This document shows positions 59,375-64,000 of a DNA stretch of 64,000 nt, one piece after another. Position 1 is the first letter of the stretch. Each line of letters opens with the position of its first letter. Position numbers and translations under genes: made by a program. The stretch comes from Glycine soja (taxonomy: Eukaryota > Streptophyta > Magnoliopsida > Fabales > Fabaceae). The stretch covers positions 7,198,651-7,262,650 of the forward strand of contig NC_041021.1 of the NCBI RefSeq assembly GCF_004193775.1. Reading direction: 5' to 3'. Under the pieces are notes generated by a model. The model searched no databases. It was not told the origin of the DNA and was given only the letters and a program-made list of their open reading frames with translations.

Positions 59375-59824
59375 CTTTCTTGGGTCCCATATAGAGGATT
59401 TGAAGAACACCTACCCAGACGTGCATATAGAGACATGGAGATTTGGTCTGCATGTACTGTAATTATTTGTTTCTCGATTGTCGAATGACATCAAACAAAC
59501 TGGGTCAAGCTACAGTTTGGACTACAGCAAGATACCCTTGTTGATCGCATGAATCTTGATCGACTCCACCAAATTGACATGCGAGACAATCATTACATTG
59601 ACTGGATGGAATACCATGCGGAGTGGATTAATATCTGGAAAAACAAACGCAATGATGTTTTAGTTGGGCAATGGGTTGAAGGAATAGTGACACATACACC
59701 AGCGTACATGGAATGGTATAGGAAAAACATTGACCACAACAACATATCCAACATCTCCACTTTCGGTGCCCCATATTTGAGTAGGACAATGTTCTATGTA
59801 CACATCTTTTATTCTGCGAGATGA
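59375..59824 (+). pseudogene. Plant mobile domain (PMD) relic inside the Mutator-like element
   Basis: One frame from 59378 reads SWVPYRGFEEHLPRRAYRDM, IWSACTVIICFSIVE, then a TGA, then HQTNWVKLQFGLQQD, LHQIDMRDNHYIDWMEYHA and WINIWKNKR. Order and spacing (W.PY, I..FSIVE.H...RV..QFG.QQ, D.R....DW...H..YI..W) follow the C-terminal half of the plant mobile domain. An acceptor-like TTTCAG at 59369-59374 precedes it, so this may be an internal exon. The N-terminal half of the domain was not found here. The single stop and missing exons make it a relic. Confidence 0.68.
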
Positions 59825-60251
59825 TATTGATGCTCGACAAATGTTCAACATTTTTTACAACAACTCATCACTACCATTTGTGGAGTTATTTGTCATAATC
59901 CATCACAATAATAACCCACCAACCAACCAACATGGCTCAACCTCCAATCTTTAGGATTTATCAGATGAATACAAGACTTGTTTGGTCAAAAACTATGATA
60001 GTGATACTGACTCCTCTTCCAGGCCCGAAGGAAGTAACATGTCTCCATCCCACGAAACAATATTCAAACGGGATTGGTAATCTACGGATCATTCATGTCT
60101 TAGTTATTTCTGCTTTAAGGTTTTCATGTAGTGTCTTATGTCCGTGTTCAGTTATCACTTTACGTATTGAAATAATTTTTTTCTTTAAATTTAAATTAAC
60201 AATTTTCAGTTTACCCACTTTTACTACAGTAGGTGATATGGTAACATAACT

Positions 60252-60868
60252 GTCAAAATTCACAACACTTTGCAATTTACACTACATTGTTTCTGAAAAT
60301 TAAATGTCTCACCGACAAAACTGACATGAAATGGACAACTCATAATCTCTTTTTTCACTCTCAAAATTATCATGGACATTTAACGACTTAATTAGAAGGG
60401 ACAAATTACTACTCCAAATTGACAACACTCTGCAATTTGCACGTCTTTAAAATTTAAATGTCTCACCAACAAAAGTAACATGAAATTGACAACTCATAAT
60501 CTATTTTTTCACTCTGAAAATCATCATGGATGTCTCCTGCATTAATTACATGAGAAAAATCACAGTCCAAATTGACAACACTCTGTAATTTGCTCTAGTC
60601 TATAAAAAATTAAATGTCTCACCAGCAAAACTGACATGAGATGGACAACTCATAATATCTTTTTTCACTATGAAAATCATCATGGACGTCTGCTGCATTA
60701 GTTACATGGGAAAACCACTGTTCAAATTGACAACACTTTGCAATTTGCACTAGTCTCTAAAAAAATTAAATGTCTCACTAGCATAACTGACATGAAATGG
60801 ATAACTCATAATCTCTTTTTTCACTCTGAAATTATAATGGGCGTCTGCTACATCAGTTACTAGGAAAA
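60252..60868. repeat. 155-bp tandem array, about four copies
   Basis: A unit containing ACAACACTNTGCAATTTGC, TTAAATGTCTCACC, ACTGACATGAAATGGACAA and CATCATGGACGTCTGCTGCA repeats. Copies of the first motif start near 60261, 60421, 60574 and 60729, giving a period of about 153-160 bases. Copies differ at several positions each. It lies downstream of the PMD relic, in the interior of the Mutator-like element. Confidence 0.85.
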
Positions 60869-61059
60869 AAGAAACATTGGAATCTAATACACATCAACGT
60901 GGCAAAATGCTCATACAACTATAAATAACACAAAACACACTTAATACAAACGCACAATTTCACACAACATACCTTCATAAACCAAATTCAATCTTATTAC
61001 TATGTCATTTTTGGGAGAAACAAACCGCTAGACCATTGCTAACTCCAGATTAGCCTTCA

Positions 61060-61750
61060 TTTTTCTAAATAGATCAATCACTCACAACCAAATTGGTGTT
61101 TATTTTCAAAGTCCCACTCCAACACCAATGCGAGTTCCTAATGACTGTTCTTTTGATACACTCAAGCGTAGAATGCACAACACCCTTCAACTAACCAACC
61201 AACGATCAATTAGTGGATGAAATTTACTACCGACAACCATTCATAGATGCGGGTCAACAATATTTATTTCAATCTCTACAACTGAAAAATGATGATGATG
61301 TTTACACAATGTTAATGTGCAATGAGCAATACTCGTGTGTTGGCCGTATAAAATTATCATGTACCATCATTAGAGAACACCAGATACTATACTCAACCTG
61401 CTTCAATCAACTATCACTCCTACCCATAATGCAATTATGTATATTACAACGGGAAGTGGAACATACCATGTCAAGGTGGGTTTTTGGGTTACTCATTTAC
61501 TGGAACAAATCCAATAAGATTTGGTATTCCTTCGGGATGTAGCATGGACAAACTCAAGCATTTAATCAAGCAAGTTACACCTATAGGGGTTCCCCTTCTA
61601 GAATTCATGAATCACAATCAATTGGTTAGACGATTGTTGTTTCGACAACCAGGTCATGCTAAGTATTCAAAAAATTTAATTGAATATGAAATAATAGAAT
61701 TGAAAAATGACGAGGACGTGCTAAAGGTGTTAGCACAATCTAACGATTGA
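61060..61750 (+). pseudogene. Mutator-like transposase N-terminal domain relic, opposite strand
   Basis: Frames read PTPMRVPNDCSFDTLKRRMHN, VDEIYYRQPFIDAG, YLFQSLQLKNDDDVYTML and then GYSFTGTNPIRFGIPSGCSM, LLFRQPGHAKYS and YEIIELKNDEDVLKVLAQSN before TGA at 61748-61750. These resemble the N-terminal region that precedes the MuDR domain in plant Mutator-like transposases. Small frameshifts separate the blocks. It points away from the catalytic part (54859-59331, minus strand). Confidence 0.6.
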
Positions 61751-62064
61751 AAATGATTCTGCACAATGAAAATTTTGGTTGTATTTTTTAATATATTTCA
61801 TTGTTTTTTACTATCATCTCAGTTATTACACTTTAAAATTTTATGTCTATTAACTAATTTTCTTATTTTTTAATTAACGAACATAACAAATTATTTTTCA
61901 CTGTATTTTTTAATTTGTTTCATTACTACTAACTTTTCTTATTTTTTAATTAACGAACATAACAAAAAAATATCAACAATACATAAATTTAACTACAAAA
62001 TTACATACAACTTAACTAAAAAATTATACTCTAATTTTATCCAATTTTTTATTTTTCTTTATCT
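61751..62064. other. AT-rich interior of the Mutator-like element
   Basis: No coding sequence is visible. A T-rich stretch with CTAACTTTTCTTATTTTTTAAT-like words appears twice (about 61850 and 61930). Confidence 0.4.
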
Positions 62065-62329
62065 TTATATATTTTTTAAAAAAACTAAAAAAAAATTATA
62101 AAATTTAATTTAATAAATAAGTAATTTATAATTAATTAAACAAAATTTTATATAATATAATATTTATATTTTATAATATTTTAAATTAAAAAAAAAATGC
62201 CACTGACCAAAGTCGGGGTGGCCAACCGGATGTCCAACTAACATTACAAAACCAGTGCACTTTGAAAATAAAAGCAGAATGTACATTTGGAAAAAAAGTG
62301 GAGGGAGTGTGCATTCAAGGAAAAAAACC
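62065..62329 (-). repeat. Right terminal inverted repeat of the Mutator-like element
   Basis: This is the reverse complement of 54152-54415 with scattered mismatches; GTGCATTCAAGGAAAAAAACC marks its outer end. Confidence 0.8.
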
Positions 62330-62486
62330 ATTGTTTTTGATTTTTTTTTATCCTAAATTGAATTGGGGAAAAAGACAAGAGAATCGGACGAAGAAAAACA
62401 TTTTTTGGGTTTCTGAATTCCAAGATATGCTGAAGTGTGTGATAAGGTTCTTTCGATGCTTCTTCTTCAGATCGTTTACCTAAGCC

Positions 62487-62654
62487 ATGGGTTGCTTCTT
62501 TGCTTGCTTCAAGATCAATTATCATCGTCATTCAAAATCTATTTCAATATTCTGTTTGAATATTAATTCATCTTGTTTTTATGATTATGACTGCTTTTGT
62601 GAGAACAGAAAGAGAGAAGTGAATCTCAAGGAGCTCAAGGTTCCCAAAATTTAA
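62487..62654 (+). CDS. Possible small Cys-rich protein with MGCFFACF start (55 aa or first exon)
   Basis: An ATG at 62487 opens MGCFFACFKINYHRHSKS, later SSCFYDYDCFCENRKR and LKELKVPKI before TAA at 62652. MGC at the N-terminus is a typical myristoylation plus palmitoylation signal, and 'MGCF.ACF' starts are known from a family of small uncharacterised plant proteins. A pyrimidine-rich leader (CTTCTTCTTCAG) precedes it. A GTAACA donor-like site at 62661 follows just after the stop, and a second exon-like stretch (63341-63486, SSWSSSNEPTLCWSEKFEG) follows an acceptor. Whether this is a 55-residue gene, a split gene or a relic cannot be decided here. Confidence 0.32.
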   Translation: MGCFFACFKINYHRHSKSISIFCLNINSSCFYDYDCFCENRKREVNLKELKVPKI

Positions 62655-64000
62655 CTTAAGGTAACACACTGATTGTTGCCAATATGTAGTTGATTGCGTA
62701 GATTTCATTGAAAATATTATAGTTCCTACTTTGTTTTTTTTTTTTTGTTTCTAATAAATTCTGCTATTTTGAATATGAAAATCTAATGTAAGAGTACGAG
62801 ACTTACAATTTTTATCGATTAGAAATTCTAATGATGGATTTCAATGAAAATCCACTATTAGGACAACTGCTAGATTTCATATATTCACAAAACTTAAAGT
62901 CATTAGGATTAGCCACTAGTATTGTTTTATTGTTTGACCATTTTTCACAATTTAGGTGCTGGATGATGCAACAAATTGTGAACCTTGAGGTTCTCATGGT
63001 ACTGCAGTGGCAAAGATTGGCATTTTTTTGTGGCATTTTTATTATGTTGAAACATACAACTTGCTTTTCTTTCAATAACTTGAATTACTTTTTGGTGGCC
63101 TTAGGAAAGGTTTATATTATTTAAATGCAACTTAGTTTTGTTTCTTGGCACCACACTTAGAAGTAACATTATTATAGTAGCTATGTCTTATCCAGCTGTG
63201 TTAATAATACTGATTTTAATTTCTAGTTGCTAATTCATTAGTTGTGACTTGTTTTAATCTTTTAATTCCTTGTGTATTTTCTCAATTTATCAATTACATG
63301 TAATTTTAACTTGTTTTCTGTGTTTCTATTCTTAACAGAGGGGTACCTCTTCTTATACAGAGCTCGGCCCTTCCTATTTTCTCATCAAATTTTGTATTCA
63401 AAGTGAACTTGAAAAATGAAAATGTCAATTCTTCTTGGAGTAGCTCGAATGAACCAACTCTTTGTTGGTCAGAAAAATTTGAAGGTTGGTTAACTTCTAG
63501 CACTCCCTTGGCATCTTTGTAAATCTTAATGGTGTATTTCTATACGAATAAAACTTACATGCTTTGTTCTGTTTTTACCAGCTTGTGCTTTTGCTTCTGC
63601 CTGTTGTCTCTGTGCCCTGAATGCTATTCCCAAAATCCTTTCATTTTGAAGAACCAATATGAAGTTGTATGCTTAGTTTTGTATTTTTTAAGTTTTCTTT
63701 GTTTACATGCGAGTTTTATCTCTGTTCTGGTTTTAACTTCTAAAATATTTATGCTACTTCAGAGGCACAGGGTTAAATCCTATACACCACTTCAAAGCAC
63801 ATATGAGAGTTTGCAAGTGGAGTCATCATGGTCATGAGGAATTTGAGTTCAGTGAAGTCTTTGTACATCAACTCATACATACCATAGAATTTGTACTGGG
63901 AGCAGTCTCTAATACAGATTTACCTCCTTCTATGGGCCCTTAGGTATGTCTACAAGTCACAATCGTTCTATTCTAATAGTGATGCTCGAGTCTCTAATAA
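62655..64000 (+). other. Right-end region, possible downstream exons
   Basis: After the small frame at 62487, an open stretch at about 63341-63486 has an acceptor-like AACAG before it and a Ser-rich, non-AT-driven composition. Another, 63752-63837, reads [20 protein letters not shown] to a TGA. They may be exons of one gene continuing past the window. Longer frames such as 62831-63124 look incidental. Confidence 0.3.

Larger units (their letters stand above)
54152..62329. mobile_element. Decayed Mutator-like element with nested insertion and PMD relic
   Basis: Outer arms of about 265 bases are reverse complements (left 54152-54415, right 62065-62329), beginning GGCTTTTTTCCTTGAATGCAC on the left. 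Between them lie Mutator-type transposase blocks on the minus strand, a PMD block and a transposase N-terminal block on the plus strand, a 155-bp tandem array and a probable solo LTR. No 9-bp target duplication was found at the borders as drawn (TCATATATT left, ATTGTTTTT right), so the true ends may lie slightly elsewhere. All coding parts are broken. Confidence 0.72.

Overview
The window is nuclear DNA of a flowering plant, most likely a legume close to soybean (Glycine). The grounds are GT-AG introns, very AT-rich spacers, 92-93 residue SAUR proteins with the auxin promoter module first described in soybean, a coiled-coil NLR resistance gene, and layered relics of Copia, LINE, Mutator-like and MITE elements. 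Species was not tested by any search.

Layout. 1-15147 is a head-to-tail array of three nearly identical ~5.15 kb units. The left edge runs off the window and the third unit is truncated. No unit has an intact gene. Each carries a broken plant mobile domain (PMD) sequence, two fold-back MITE-like elements and the RNase H end of a LINE. 15148-18484 is spacer with a Mutator-type MITE that still has its 9-bp target duplication. 18485-31302 is the best-supported gene: ten exons joining in frame into a 428-residue CRT-like (CLT) transporter of the plastid envelope. Its 6.3 kb intron 8 holds a LINE relic that was later split by a decayed Copia element with clear LTRs and a target duplication.

31303-36784 is spacer with a diverged minisatellite and an (AT)n tract. 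36785-39796 (minus) is an intact single-exon CC-NB-ARC-LRR gene of 1003 residues with a recent internal duplication in its LRR region. Around it lie relics of its family: two orphan 5' ends (41.15-41.48 and 41.84-42.19 kb), and an inverted pseudogene (46.80-47.9 kb) whose 3' flank matches that of the intact gene. A shrunken Copia relic follows (48.66-50.06 kb).

51.26-53.53 kb holds SAUR genes: a broken minus-strand fragment and a divergent intact pair (52029-52307 minus, 53247-53528 plus) with auxin-response and TATA motifs between them. 54152-62329 is a decayed Mutator-like element with ~265 bp terminal inverted repeats. It contains a MULE transposase relic, a PMD relic on the opposite strand, a 155-bp tandem array and a probable solo LTR. 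The last 1.5 kb may begin another gene.

Expected functional genes are therefore four: CLT (plastid thiol transport), one NLR (immunity) and two SAURs (auxin growth response). The rest is repeats and relics. The most unusual signals are the PMD relics at both ends of the window, the truncated NLR starts, the NLR internal duplication, and a cluster of 15 one-base deletions in tandem unit 1 that looks like a sequence error.
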